Positions 16,950 to 26,211 are shown, counted from the stretch's first letter. The stretch: DNA of 64,000 nucleotides from Mesonia ostreae (GCF_031845265.1 NZ_JAVRBG010000006.1:146179-210178), one strand, 5' to 3'. Translations and numbers: made by a program. The notes: generated by a model not told the origin, from the letters alone.

Positions 16950-18398
16950 ATGAATAAGTTTACAGAAGACGACTTAAGAGAAGAATTAAAGACCAAAGAG
17001 TATGAGTATGGATTTTACACCGATGTAGAATCTGACACTTTTCCTGTGGGCTTAAATGAGGATGTGGTAAGAGCCATTTCTAAGAAAAAGGAGGAGCCAG
17101 AATGGATGACCGAATGGCGTTTGGAGGCCTTTAGAGTTTGGGAAAAAATGAAGGAGCCAGATTGGGCTAACGTACATTACGAAAAACCAAATTTTCAGGA
17201 TATTTCCTATTATTCTGCTCCCAATAAAAAACCCAAATACGATAGTCTAGATGAGGTAGATCCAGAACTCTTGGATACCTTCAAACGTTTGGGGATTTCT
17301 TTAGACGAACAAAAAAAATTGGCAGGTGTAGCAGTAGATGTGGTCATGGATTCCGTTTCGGTAACTACGACCTTTAAGAAATCCTTAGCGGAAAAAGGAA
17401 TTATATTCTGTCCTATTTCCGAAGCGATTAGAGAACATCCAGAATTGGTAAAAAAATACTTAGGTACTGTAGTGCCTACTTCAGATAATTTTTATGCCGC
17501 GTTAAATTCCGCTGTATTTAGTGATGGTTCTTTTTGCTATATTCCAAAAGGCGTACGATGTCCGATGGAATTGTCTACCTATTTTAGAATCAACCAAGCT
17601 GGTACCGGTCAGTTTGAAAGAACTTTAGTGGTAGCAGATGAATCGAGTTATGTAAGTTATTTAGAAGGATGTACCGCACCAAGTAGAGATGAAAATCAGT
17701 TACACGCAGCGGTAGTAGAGTTGATTGCTTTAGATGATGCCGAAATAAAATACAGTACCGTTCAAAACTGGTACCCCGGAAATGCTGAAGGAAAAGGAGG
17801 GGTTTTTAACTTTGTAACCAAAAGAGGTTTGTGTGAAGATCGTGCAAAAATTAGCTGGACGCAAGTAGAAACTGGAAGTGCGGTAACTTGGAAATATCCT
17901 AGTTGTATTTTGAAAGGAGATTACTCCATTGGAGAATTTTATTCTATCGCAGTCACCAACAACTTTCAGCAGGCAGATACGGGAACAAAAATGATTCACT
18001 TGGGAAAAAATACCAAAAGTACCATTATTTCTAAAGGAATTTCTGCAGGAAACTCTCAAAACTCGTATAGAGGTTTGGTGCAAATCAACAGCAGAGCAGA
18101 AAATGCGAGAAATTTCTCACAATGTGATTCCCTGTTAATGGGGAACGAATGTGGAGCGCATACCTTCCCTTATATTGAAACAAAAAACAAATCATCTATC
18201 GTAGAACACGAGGCAACCACAAGTAAGATTGGGGAAGACCAACTTTTCTATTGTAACCAACGAGGAATTGATACCGAAAAAGCGATTGCTTTAATCGTAA
18301 ATGGTTTTAGTAAAGAAGTGCTTAACAAACTCCCAATGGAATTTGCTGTAGAAGCTCAGAAATTGTTAGAAATTTCGTTAGAAGGATCTGTAGGATAA
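16950..18398 (+). CDS. sufB: Fe-S cluster assembly scaffold SufB
   Basis: Core subunit of the SufBC2D scaffold that builds Fe-S clusters in the cytoplasm. The 482-residue length is typical. Conserved pieces include VSYLEGCTAPSRDENQLHAA (about 230-250), VQNWYPGNAEGKGGVFNFVT and the C-terminal HEATTSKIGEDQLFYCNQRG, containing the Cys that ligates the nascent cluster with SufD. It is the first of a tight sufB-lipoprotein-sufC-sufD-sufS-sufE run. Confidence 0.97.
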   Translation: MNKFTEDDLREELKTKEYEYGFYTDVESDTFPVGLNEDVVRAISKKKEEPEWMTEWRLEAFRVWEKMKEPDWANVHYEKPNFQDISYYSAPNKKPKYDSLDEVDPELLDTFKRLGISLDEQKKLAGVAVDVVMDSVSVTTTFKKSLAEKGIIFCPISEAIREHPELVKKYLGTVVPTSDNFYAALNSAVFSDGSFCYIPKGVRCPMELSTYFRINQAGTGQFERTLVVADESSYVSYLEGCTAPSRDENQLHAAVVELIALDDAEIKYSTVQNWYPGNAEGKGGVFNFVTKRGLCEDRAKISWTQVETGSAVTWKYPSCILKGDYSIGEFYSIAVTNNFQQADTGTKMIHLGKNTKSTIISKGISAGNSQNSYRGLVQINSRAENARNFSQCDSLLMGNECGAHTFPYIETKNKSSIVEHEATTSKIGEDQLFYCNQRGIDTEKAIALIVNGFSKEVLNKLPMEFAVEAQKLLEISLEGSVG

Positions 18399-18408
18399 AA
18401 CGTAAGAT

Positions 18409-18819
18409 ATGAGAAAGGCATTGATAATTTGCAGCTTATTGGCTGTGTTCTTTGTAGGGTGTAAGCAAGATGCTACAAAAGAGGAAGTGAAAGAAAACGA
18501 CACTAACCAAGTGGAAGAGACCAAAAAGGCAGATGGTCTTAACATTTTGCGAGGAGAGTTTATCTATATAGCTGATGCTGCGGTATTAAAAGGAAATGAC
18601 TTTATCTATGGCGTAGAATTAGATTCGATGAGTATGAAATTAGCCGAAGAGGTAAAACCATTAAAAAGAGATGATTTTGATATGGTGCCTGTTACGGTAA
18701 AAGCAAAAGTGAAACCCAATCCAAATAAAGAAGGATGGGATCAAGTGTTAGAAATTAAAGAAATTTTGAAAGTTTCGGCTCCAACAGGAGAAGAAGCGAT
18801 TAAAGTAAAAGGTAAATAG
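18409..18819 (+). CDS. Lipoprotein embedded in the suf operon, NlpE C-terminal OB-fold-like
   Basis: 136 residues. A lipoprotein signal (LLAVFFVGC, Cys18) is followed by an acidic linker (residues 20-45) and a compact domain. The domain pattern is GEFIYIADAAVLKGNDFIYGV, then a stretch ending PVTVKAKVKPNPN, EGWDQVLEIKEILKV. It resembles the OB domain of NlpE/heat-shock HslJ-like lipoproteins (G.f.yvADAAvf....Y.v ... PV.v...... W...L.i). It lies 10 bp after sufB and 2 bp before sufC, so it must be co-transcribed and probably translationally coupled. No role in cluster assembly is known for such a protein. An envelope stress sensor is one guess. Confidence 0.75.
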   Translation: MRKALIICSLLAVFFVGCKQDATKEEVKENDTNQVEETKKADGLNILRGEFIYIADAAVLKGNDFIYGVELDSMSMKLAEEVKPLKRDDFDMVPVTVKAKVKPNPNKEGWDQVLEIKEILKVSAPTGEEAIKVKGK

Positions 18820-18821
18820 AA

Positions 18822-19580
18822 ATGTTAAAAATAAAGAATTTACACGCAAGTGTTGAAGGTAAAGAAATATTAAAGGGAATCAATCTAGAAATCAACGCAG
18901 GAGAAGTACATGCGATTATGGGGCCTAATGGTTCTGGTAAAAGTACATTGGCTTCTGTGATTGCTGGAAAAGAAGAATATGAGCAAACCAACGGAGAAAT
19001 TATTCTAGAGAATGAAGAAATTTCTGAATTGGAAGCAGATGAACGTGCACATAAAGGCGTGTTTATGTCGTTTCAATATCCTGTAGAAATACCTGGAGTT
19101 TCGGTAACCAACTTTATGAAGACGGCAATCAACGAAACTAGAAAAGCTCAAGGCTTAAAAGATATGCCAGCTAAAGAGATGCTGAAAAAGATTCGAGAAA
19201 AATCTGAATTGTTAGAAATTGACCGTAAATTTTTATCGAGATCGCTTAATGAAGGTTTCTCTGGAGGAGAGAAAAAACGTAACGAAATTTTTCAAATGGC
19301 CATGTTAGAGCCTAAACTTTCTATTCTTGATGAAACCGATTCTGGATTAGATATTGATGCGCTTCGTATTGTTTCTAACGGAGTAAATAAATTAAGAAGT
19401 AAAGACAATGCGGTGGTTGTGATTACACACTACCAGCGTTTGTTAGATTATATCGTGCCAGATTATGTACATGTATTATTGGACGGAAAGATTGTAAGGT
19501 CTGGAGGAAAAGAATTGGCACACAAATTAGAAGAACAAGGTTACGACTGGATCAAAGAAGAAGTGAAGGTAGAAGGTTAG
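18822..19580 (+). CDS. sufC: Fe-S cluster assembly ATPase SufC
   Basis: ABC-type ATPase of the SufBCD complex, soluble and not a transporter. Walker A is GPNGSGKST (residues 34-42), the Q-loop is SFQYPVEIPG (the SufC-specific form), the signature is FSGGEKKRNEI (about 142-152), Walker B is LSILDETDSGLD, and the H-loop is VITHYQRLL. The SufC-typical sequence ETDSGLDIDAL separates it from transporter ATPases. It has 252 residues and begins 2 bp after the lipoprotein gene. Confidence 0.97.
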   Translation: MLKIKNLHASVEGKEILKGINLEINAGEVHAIMGPNGSGKSTLASVIAGKEEYEQTNGEIILENEEISELEADERAHKGVFMSFQYPVEIPGVSVTNFMKTAINETRKAQGLKDMPAKEMLKKIREKSELLEIDRKFLSRSLNEGFSGGEKKRNEIFQMAMLEPKLSILDETDSGLDIDALRIVSNGVNKLRSKDNAVVVITHYQRLLDYIVPDYVHVLLDGKIVRSGGKELAHKLEEQGYDWIKEEVKVEG

Positions 19581-19652
19581 AAGATTTTCTAGTTAATGTA
19601 AAATTGTAACATCATCAATTCCCTATTTTAGGGAGCAAAGTCAAGATTACCC

Positions 19653-20969
19653 ATGGAATTAAAAGATAAATTAATCTCTTCTTTTTTTGCTTTTGAAGAG
19701 CAAGTAGATGTCAATAACGACGTTCATGAATTGCGATCTAAAGCCATTAAAGATTTTGAAACAATTGGTTTTCCTCGTAAAAAGGAAGAAGATTGGAAAT
19801 ACACTTCTTTAAATTCAATCTTAAAAGAAGATTACAGCCTTTTCCCTAAAAAGGAAAGCGCTATAGACTATAATGACGTCAAGAAATACTTTATTCACGA
19901 TATAGACACCTATTGCATTGTATTTATAGATGGGATTTATTCTTCCCAACTATCCAATACGACGCACGATAAAATAGATGCGTGTTTAATGTCTTCTGCA
20001 TTGCATAGCCCAAAATATAAGGCTATAATCGAAAATTATTTTGATAAAATCACTCCAAAAGATTCTGGATTAAATGCACTAAATACCGCATTTTCTAAAG
20101 AAGGAGCGTTTATCAATATTCCTAAAAATACAATGGCAGACCGGCCTATTCAAATCCTTAATTTTTCAACAGGAAATGAAGCGGCATTAATGGTTCAGCC
20201 TAGAAATTTGATTGTAGTAGGAGAAAACTCACACGTTCAAATTATAGAGCGTCACCAGAGCTTAACAGAGAATCCTGTTTTAACCAATTCGGTTACCGAG
20301 ATTTATGCTGAAAAAAGAGCGCAATTAGATTACTATAAAATTCAGAATGATAAAGGTTCTGCTTCTTTAATAGATAGCACTTACGTGGAACAAAAACAAG
20401 AGAGTTTCTGTTCGGTTCACACCTTTTCTTTTGGAGGAAAATTAGTGCGTAACAATCTGCAATTTTTTCAACGTGGAGAACGAATAGATTCTACGATGAA
20501 AGGAGTTACAATTACAGAAGGAAAACAACATATAGACCACAATACGTTGGTACACCATATAGAGCCTAACTGTGAGAGTCATCAAGATTACAAAGGGATT
20601 TATGGAGATAAATCTACTGGAGTTTTTAACGGAAAGGTTTTGGTAGAAAAAGAAGCTCAGAAAACGAATGCTTTTCAAAGTAACAACAATATTTTGGTAA
20701 GCGATAAAGCGACCATCAATTCTAAGCCACAGCTAGAAATTTTTGCAGATGATGTAAAATGTAGCCACGGTTGTACCATTGGTCAGTTAGACGAAGAGGC
20801 GTTGTTTTATTTAAAAACGCGTGGAATCCCTGCTAAAGAAGCGCGTGCTTTATTGATGTATGCTTTTGCTAACAATGTGTTGGATAGTGTGAAAATTCCT
20901 GAATTAAAGCAACGCATCAACAAACTAATCGCCCAAAAACTAAATGTAAATTTAGGATTTGACTTGTAA
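19653..20969 (+). CDS. sufD: Fe-S cluster assembly protein SufD
   Basis: Partner of SufB in the scaffold. It is built of a helical N-terminal domain (1-130), a long right-handed beta helix (about 130-370) and a helical C-terminal domain. Diagnostic residues are DVKCSHGCTIGQLDEEALFY near 365-385, with the Cys and His contributing to the cluster site, and the Arg-rich KTRGIPAKEARALL. The 438-residue length is typical. A gap of 72 bp after sufC carries no gene. Confidence 0.96.
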   Translation: MELKDKLISSFFAFEEQVDVNNDVHELRSKAIKDFETIGFPRKKEEDWKYTSLNSILKEDYSLFPKKESAIDYNDVKKYFIHDIDTYCIVFIDGIYSSQLSNTTHDKIDACLMSSALHSPKYKAIIENYFDKITPKDSGLNALNTAFSKEGAFINIPKNTMADRPIQILNFSTGNEAALMVQPRNLIVVGENSHVQIIERHQSLTENPVLTNSVTEIYAEKRAQLDYYKIQNDKGSASLIDSTYVEQKQESFCSVHTFSFGGKLVRNNLQFFQRGERIDSTMKGVTITEGKQHIDHNTLVHHIEPNCESHQDYKGIYGDKSTGVFNGKVLVEKEAQKTNAFQSNNNILVSDKATINSKPQLEIFADDVKCSHGCTIGQLDEEALFYLKTRGIPAKEARALLMYAFANNVLDSVKIPELKQRINKLIAQKLNVNLGFDL

Positions 20970-21006
20970 TTAAATCAGCAGTAACCCTATTTCATAAATA
21001 CACGCC

Positions 21007-22221
21007 ATGATAGCTATTGATAAAATCCGTAAAGATTTTCCTATTCTCTCACGGAAAGTGAATGGGAAGCCTTTGGTTTATTTTGATAATGCGGCCACTT
21101 CACAAACTCCACAGCAGGTGATAGATGTGATAGTAGACTATTATCAAAATTACAACGCCAATATTCATCGAGGCGTACACAGCCTTTCGCAAGAAGCAAC
21201 CGATGCGTATGAAGCCGCGAGAGAAAAAATAAGAGCGCATTTTAATGCCAAGCATAAAGAGGAAATTATTTTTACCGCAGGTACCACCCACGGAATTAAC
21301 CTTGTGGCCAACGGATTCGCTTCTTTAATAAAAGAAGGAGATGAGGTTTTGGTTTCGGCATTAGAACACCATTCTAATATTGTTCCTTGGCAAATGCTTT
21401 GTGAAAAAACTGGCGCAACATTAAAAGTGATTCCTATGACGCAAGAGGGGGAGTTAGATAAGCTCGCTTTCGCGGAATTGTTTTCAGAAAAAACCAAATT
21501 GGTGTTTGTGAATCATGTTTCCAATGCCTTAGGAACCATCAATCCCATTAAAGAAATTATTGCCAAAGCCAAAGAAGTGGGCGCTGCTGTTTTGTTGGAT
21601 GGCGCACAAGCAGCTCCGCATATTAAAGCAGATGTTCAAGCCTTAGATGTCGATTTTTACGTGGTTTCGGCGCATAAAATGTGTGGGCCCACAGGAGTTG
21701 GTATTCTATACGGGAAAAAAGAAGGATTAGAAAAACTACCAGCCTACCAAGGCGGTGGAGAAATGATTGACCAAGTGACCTTTGAAAAGACCACTTACGC
21801 TGGTTTACCTCATAAATTTGAAGCAGGAACACCCAATATTTGTGGCGGAATCGCCTTTGGAGCCGCATTAGATTATATGAATGACATAGGTTTTGATGCG
21901 ATTGCTGCTTATGAACACGAATTATTGGTGTATGCAACCCAAGAATTATTAAACATAGAAGGCTTAAGAATTTACGGAACTTCAGCAGAAAAAACAGCTG
22001 TCATTTCGTTTAACATAGAAGGTCTTCATCCTTATGATATCGGCACCATTGTAGATAAATTAGGAGTAGCAGTAAGAACCGGTCATCATTGCGCTCAGCC
22101 TATTATGGATTATTATAAAATTCCGGGAACGGTAAGAGCTTCGTTCTCTTTTTACAATACCAAAGAGGAAATTGATGTTTTGGTAGAGAGTGTGAAGAAA
22201 GCAAAAATGATGTTGTCTTAA
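21007..22221 (+). CDS. sufS: Cysteine desulfurase SufS
   Basis: PLP enzyme (class V aminotransferase fold) that removes sulfur from cysteine and passes it as a persulfide to SufE. The PLP lysine is in VVSAHKMCGPTG (Lys about 225), the catalytic Cys in RTGHHCAQPIM (about 362), and the FDNAATSQTP motif at about 27-36. At 404 residues it is a group II desulfurase. Bases 21465-21477 carry one copy of the 13-mer CGCTTTCGCGGAA, encoding AFAE. Confidence 0.97.
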   Translation: MIAIDKIRKDFPILSRKVNGKPLVYFDNAATSQTPQQVIDVIVDYYQNYNANIHRGVHSLSQEATDAYEAAREKIRAHFNAKHKEEIIFTAGTTHGINLVANGFASLIKEGDEVLVSALEHHSNIVPWQMLCEKTGATLKVIPMTQEGELDKLAFAELFSEKTKLVFVNHVSNALGTINPIKEIIAKAKEVGAAVLLDGAQAAPHIKADVQALDVDFYVVSAHKMCGPTGVGILYGKKEGLEKLPAYQGGGEMIDQVTFEKTTYAGLPHKFEAGTPNICGGIAFGAALDYMNDIGFDAIAAYEHELLVYATQELLNIEGLRIYGTSAEKTAVISFNIEGLHPYDIGTIVDKLGVAVRTGHHCAQPIMDYYKIPGTVRASFSFYNTKEEIDVLVESVKKAKMMLS

Positions 22222-22289
22222 AGATTAGGATAAATTTATTCTGATTTTTAAAAAAACTGATTATAATTTTAAACAGAAAAAATAAACGA

Positions 22290-22715
22290 TTGGAAAGTAT
22301 AAAAAATATCCAAGAAGAGATTGTAGATGAGTTTTCTATGTTTGAAGACTGGATGCAGCGGTATGAATATATGATCGATTTAGGAAAGTCTCTGCCTTTA
22401 ATAGAGGAAGCTTACAAAACCGACGAGAATTTGATTAAAGGTTGCCAAAGTAAAGTATGGTTACACGCCGAATTGAATGAGGATAAAATTGTTTTTACCG
22501 CAGATAGCGATGCGATTATTACCAAGGGAATAGTCGCGATTCTCATACGTTCGTTTACCAATCAAAAACCCCAAGCAATTATCGATGCAAATACCCAATT
22601 TATAGATGAAATTGGATTAAAAGAACATTTATCACCTACCAGAGCTAATGGTTTGGTGAGTATGGTAAAACAAATAAAAATGTATGCGTTGGCCTATCAA
22701 GCCAAGCTCAATTAA
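22290..22715 (+). CDS. sufE: Sulfur acceptor protein SufE
   Basis: Takes the persulfide from SufS and delivers it to SufB, boosting desulfurase activity. It shows the family pattern EEIVDEFSMFEDWMQRYEYM, LPLIEEAYKTDENLIKGCQS (acceptor Cys in GCQSKVW, about residue 52) and HLSPTRANGL. I use the TTG start at 22290 (then ESIKNIQEEIV) because it gives the usual N-terminal helix. The first ATG would start inside it (residue 17). Confidence 0.93.
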   Translation: MESIKNIQEEIVDEFSMFEDWMQRYEYMIDLGKSLPLIEEAYKTDENLIKGCQSKVWLHAELNEDKIVFTADSDAIITKGIVAILIRSFTNQKPQAIIDANTQFIDEIGLKEHLSPTRANGLVSMVKQIKMYALAYQAKLN

Positions 22716-22726
22716 ACAAAATAATT

Positions 22727-23053
22727 ATGGCTATAGAAGCAATAGATGTCAATGAATTAGGGGAAAAAGTCGTAGATGTGATAAAAACCATTTATGACCC
22801 AGAAATCCCTGTAGATATTTACGAATTAGGATTGATTTATGACGTTTTCGTGAATGAAAACTATGATGTAAAAGTCTTGATGACCTTAACTACTCCTAAT
22901 TGTCCCGTGGCAGAATCTCTTCCGCAGGAAGTAGAGGAAAGAATCAAGTCTATAGACAAGGTGAATGATGCAGAAGTAGAAATAACTTTTGATCCGCCTT
23001 GGACGCAAGAATTGATGAGCGAAGAAGCGAAACTAGAATTAGGAATGCTTTAA
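22727..23053 (+). CDS. sufT: SUF-associated MIP18/DUF59 protein (SufT-like)
   Basis: A 108-residue protein of the MIP18 family (DUF59). It carries YDPEIPVDIYELGLIYDV (about residues 22-39) and LTTPNCPVAESLPQEVEERI, with the single conserved Cys, followed by EITFDPPWTQELM. SufT homologues assist maturation or delivery of Fe-S clusters; in Bacteroidota this gene usually sits within the suf cluster, as here. It begins 11 bp after sufE. Confidence 0.9.
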   Translation: MAIEAIDVNELGEKVVDVIKTIYDPEIPVDIYELGLIYDVFVNENYDVKVLMTLTTPNCPVAESLPQEVEERIKSIDKVNDAEVEITFDPPWTQELMSEEAKLELGML

Positions 23054-23062
23054 TTTTTTTTT

Positions 23063-23575
23063 ATGGACGAAATCATTAATAGAGTTGCCAATAGTAAATT
23101 AATTACCGTCAATTTAGAAGATTACTATGTAGATGTTAAACGAGCGCAAATAGACATTAGTCAATGGCTTTATGAAGGTTTTGTACTTCGTGAAAAAGAG
23201 TTTAGAGCAGCTTTAAAAGAACACGATTGGACTATATATAAAGATACTTTTGTGGCTCTTTTTTGCGGCACAGATGCAATAATTCCTTCTTGGGCGTATA
23301 TATTAATCACTATGCATCTTCGAGATTATGCAGCTAAAGTGGTGGTTGGAGATTTACCAGCCTTAGAGTCTATTTTATATGCAGAAAAATTACAACAAGA
23401 AGATTGGACGCATTTAAAAGATCAAATGGTCATCATTAAAGGCTGTAGCAGTAAACCTGTACCAGAAAATGCGTATTTATTGTTGGCGCAGTACCTGCAA
23501 CCATTGGTAAAAAGTTTGATGTTTGGCGAGGCCTGTTCTACAGTTCCTCTGTATAAAAAGTCAAAATTATCTTAA
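23063..23575 (+). CDS. DUF2480 family protein
   Basis: 170-residue soluble protein with the DUF2480 pattern (NRVANSKLITVNLEDYY, DISQWLYEGFVLREKEFR, GTDAIIPSWAYILI, VIIKGCSSKPVPENAYLLLA). It is a Bacteroidota family of unknown function. The conserved Cys-containing GCSSKPVP and the fact that it starts 10 bp after the sufT-like gene make it a plausible accessory of Fe-S assembly. This rests on context only. Confidence 0.85.
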   Translation: MDEIINRVANSKLITVNLEDYYVDVKRAQIDISQWLYEGFVLREKEFRAALKEHDWTIYKDTFVALFCGTDAIIPSWAYILITMHLRDYAAKVVVGDLPALESILYAEKLQQEDWTHLKDQMVIIKGCSSKPVPENAYLLLAQYLQPLVKSLMFGEACSTVPLYKKSKLS

Positions 23576-23603
23576 AATTATTCCCTTAGCTTGCTAAAAA
23601 ACC

Positions 23604-23611
23604 TAAGTTTG
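23604..23611 (+). promoter_or_regulatory. -7 box of the DUF3078 gene
   Basis: TAAGTTTG fits TAnnTTTG, 29 bases upstream of the ATG at 23641. It would let the DUF3078 gene be transcribed separately from the suf operon. Confidence 0.45.
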
Positions 23612-23639
23612 CGGAAAATTTCGGAATTAATATTGCAAC

Positions 23640-24578
23640 ATGAAAAAACTATTATTTAGTCTTTTAGTATTATTTACAGCGAGCCAAGTTACTTATGCTC
23701 AGGAGGAAGAAAAAGAAGAAAGACCAGATGGCTGGAAAGGCTCAGGAACAATTTCTTTGTTATTTAACCAAGCGGCTTTTAACAACGAATGGCAAGGGGG
23801 AGGAACTTCTAACTACGCAGGAAATCTTAATTTAACCTACGAGTTAAACTATAAAAAAGGAGATTTTGCTTGGGACAATAGATTATTGGCAGACTACGGA
23901 CTTACCAAAAGCAAAGATCAAAACTTCACTCGTAAAACCAATGACCGTTTGGAGCTTAACTCTATTGCAGGAAAGCAGATTAATGAATCTAATTGGTATT
24001 ACTCTTTCTTTGTAAATTTTAAAACTCAATTTTCTAAAGGTTACGAATTTAGTGATGTAGATGTTGTAGACCCTGTCTCTGGAGACGTAATTGGACAAGA
24101 AGAAATAAGAACAGAAACCACCCACTTTTTATCTCCAGGATATGTACAAGCAGGACCTGGGATGTTATGGAAAAAAGACGATAACTTAGTGGTAAACCTT
24201 GCTCCAGCAACCGCTAGACTTATTTTTGTAGATGATGCCTTTACAAGCACTCCCGGCTATGAGGACGGAGATTACTACGGAGTAGATCAAGGCGAGGCTA
24301 CACGATTTGAGTTTGGTGCATCTATAGGAGTTTATGCTAAATTTAATGTGGTAGAGAATGTCACTTTTGAAAATATCTTAAACTTATATTCCAATTATTT
24401 AGAAGATCCCCAAAATGTAGATATCGATTATACGGGAAAAATTGACATGAAAATCAACGATTTTCTTTCAGCCAATTTTATTTTCCAAGCGATTTATGAT
24501 GATAATGCGGTAAAAGGATTTCAGGTGAGAGAAGTATTAGGTGTTGGTTTAACGTATAAACTGAATGGAATTAATTAA
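23640..24578 (+). CDS. DUF3078 outer-membrane beta-barrel protein
   Basis: 312 residues with a signal peptide (residues 1-20, ending TYAQ). The motif GWKGSGTISLLFNQAAFNNE is followed by WQGGGTSNYAGNLNLTYELN, the hallmark of DUF3078, and the rest is alternating amphipathic beta strands ending near the C-terminus. Family members are outer-membrane barrels of unknown function in Bacteroidota. Residues 100-250 contain several short acidic loops. It probably forms its own unit, with a promoter before it and a terminator after it. Confidence 0.85.
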   Translation: MKKLLFSLLVLFTASQVTYAQEEEKEERPDGWKGSGTISLLFNQAAFNNEWQGGGTSNYAGNLNLTYELNYKKGDFAWDNRLLADYGLTKSKDQNFTRKTNDRLELNSIAGKQINESNWYYSFFVNFKTQFSKGYEFSDVDVVDPVSGDVIGQEEIRTETTHFLSPGYVQAGPGMLWKKDDNLVVNLAPATARLIFVDDAFTSTPGYEDGDYYGVDQGEATRFEFGASIGVYAKFNVVENVTFENILNLYSNYLEDPQNVDIDYTGKIDMKINDFLSANFIFQAIYDDNAVKGFQVREVLGVGLTYKLNGIN

Positions 24579-24600
24579 ACACTAATCCTATAGATTAATA

Positions 24601-24630
24601 AAAAAGCTTCCAGTTTACGGAAGCTTTTTT
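24601..24630 (+). terminator. Rho-independent terminator after the DUF3078 gene
   Basis: AAAAAGCTTCC (24601-24611) pairs with GGAAGCTTTTTT (24619-24630) around a 7-base loop. The T run suits the plus strand, and the A run allows weaker use on the minus strand. Confidence 0.85.
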
Positions 24631-24672
24631 TGTTTTTAATAGTGGTCTCTAAATTTTTACGGAAAAATAAAC

Positions 24673-25935
24673 TTACTTCTTTAGAAATTTAAACGTGTAA
24701 GAACCAGTATTCGTAGTCATTCTTATAAAATATATTCCGCTTGTAAGCGTGGAGATATCTAGTTGTGCTTCCGCGGAAACGTTTACAGTTTGATGCATAA
24801 TTGTTTTTCCGTTAAGGTCAACTATAGAAATCTTTACTGCTTGTTGATTTTCTTTCCACAATAATGAAATAAAAGTCGAAGCAGGATTTGGATACAGATG
24901 CACCTCTTGTATTTCATTTTTTTCAAGACTTAAATTTGCTATTGTGATGTTTTTGGTCTTTGTATCTGTTTTGCCACATTTGGTCGTGGTTAAACTTACG
25001 GTATATTCTCCAATAGCGGTATAGGTATGAACGGGGTTTTCAGCCGTAGAAGTGCTGCCATCCCCAAAATCCCAAAGTGCAACCTCATATTCGTTGCCGG
25101 TATTGGTAAAAGTTACCTTAGCATTATTTATGGTTTCGGTAAAATCTGAAAATGCTGGATTAATGCTAAAATCCCAATCGCTCAGTTGATCGTAGACTAT
25201 AGTTTTTACCGCCATACGTATGCTTTTCGCTTCTGCAGCTGGTAAACTAGAATCCCAAATAATTAAACTTGGGTCTTTTTTATAAATCATCGTATAAAAT
25301 GCACAGGCTGCGGCATAAGAACCCGCTAGCGAAGGATGTGAGCCATCACTCGAATATAAATTGATAGACGGGTGGTTTTCTCGTATAGATCGCCATACCG
25401 CACCTGCAGGTGAAACTTCGGCATTATTGTCTTGTGCCATAAACACATACGTGTCCCGAATGGCATCATCCATACCTTCATACGTACAAACCCAGGGTAA
25501 AAATTCGCAATTAGTGGCATCTCCGTTCTCTCTCCCCCAAGTCATATAAAATAAAGGTTGAGAACATTCATAATTAGCTCTAATCGCATTGCTTAAAGAA
25601 GCAGCATAAGGATATACTTCGTTTTGCAATTGCGTCTCACCCAACGAAGTTTCTTGGCTTTGAGCTTGTAAAACTACATAATCCCAATCTTCTGAATTGA
25701 TCTTATTAAGCGTTGTCGTATTTGAGGCGTGATTCAAAAATCGAAAACCTCCAGGAGTGTTTGCATCCCGAATAAGAATATCTCCTGTATTAGTTGCCAT
25801 TTCTTCCACCAATAAGGGCAAACTATTTACGGAAGTATAACTGTTCCCAATAAATAAAACCTTTTGTGTGGTTTGACTATAAACTGAAATAATACTGAAT
25901 AGAACAAAAAGAGTGCTGAGTAAAAAATGTTTCAT
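24673..25935 (-). CDS. Secreted SGNH-type hydrolase with PKD domain and type IX sorting signal
   Basis: 420 residues in three parts. After a signal peptide (1-20) comes an SGNH/DUF4886-like domain (25-245). It has VLFIGNSYTSVNSLP (Ser31 block), VVLQAQSQ and, near residue 197, SDGSHPSLAGSYAAA, whose Asp and His complete the usual triad. Next is a PKD domain (about 255-335) with WDFGDGSTST and NPVHTYTAIGEYTV. Last is a type A T9SS C-terminal sorting domain (about 345-420, LYPNPASTFISL to YTFKFLKK). It is likely a cell-surface or secreted esterase acting on polysaccharides; the substrate is unknown. Confidence 0.85.
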   Translation of the reverse strand: MKHFLLSTLFVLFSIISVYSQTTQKVLFIGNSYTSVNSLPLLVEEMATNTGDILIRDANTPGGFRFLNHASNTTTLNKINSEDWDYVVLQAQSQETSLGETQLQNEVYPYAASLSNAIRANYECSQPLFYMTWGRENGDATNCEFLPWVCTYEGMDDAIRDTYVFMAQDNNAEVSPAGAVWRSIRENHPSINLYSSDGSHPSLAGSYAAACAFYTMIYKKDPSLIIWDSSLPAAEAKSIRMAVKTIVYDQLSDWDFSINPAFSDFTETINNAKVTFTNTGNEYEVALWDFGDGSTSTAENPVHTYTAIGEYTVSLTTTKCGKTDTKTKNITIANLSLEKNEIQEVHLYPNPASTFISLLWKENQQAVKISIVDLNGKTIMHQTVNVSAEAQLDISTLTSGIYFIRMTTNTGSYTFKFLKK

Positions 25936-25965
25936 AAATAGCTTAGGTTGAATTGAATATGCTTA

Positions 25966-25973
25966 CAAACATA
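25966..25973 (-). promoter_or_regulatory. -7 box of the SGNH/PKD gene
   Basis: Minus-strand TATGTTTG matches TAnnTTTG, 30 bases before the ATG (25935). No -33 TTTG seen. Confidence 0.45.
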
Positions 25974-26045
25974 ATTCTTTTTTTAAGAATATATTAACTA
26001 GTTAGATACTTGAGTTCAATGTAATTCTAATAAAGTTCAAAACTC

Positions 26046-26149
26046 TGTCAGTTCGATTTTTCGTAGAAAAATTATATCGAGAACAAGTATTTGAACGAAA
26101 ATTGTTATTCTCAGTACAAAATTTTTTCAAAATTTCACTCGAACTGACA
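26046..26149. repeat. Imperfect long-palindrome repeat element
   Basis: A 104-bp element bounded by perfect 11-bp inverted repeats TGTCAGTTCGA (26046-26056) and TCGAACTGACA (26139-26149). The inner arms are also roughly complementary (AGAAAAATT..TCGAGAAC against TTCTC.GTAC.AAATTTT), so the whole can fold into one long hairpin. It lies between two genes read in the same direction. It resembles dispersed REP/MITE-like units of flavobacteria; it encodes nothing. The 25936-26268 gap holds otherwise only a promoter and a terminator. Confidence 0.7.
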
Positions 26150-26211
26150 CGATTTTTTTAAGTTGAATTCAGATTAGATATAAGTCATTTGAATAAATAC
26201 TAAATAAACAA

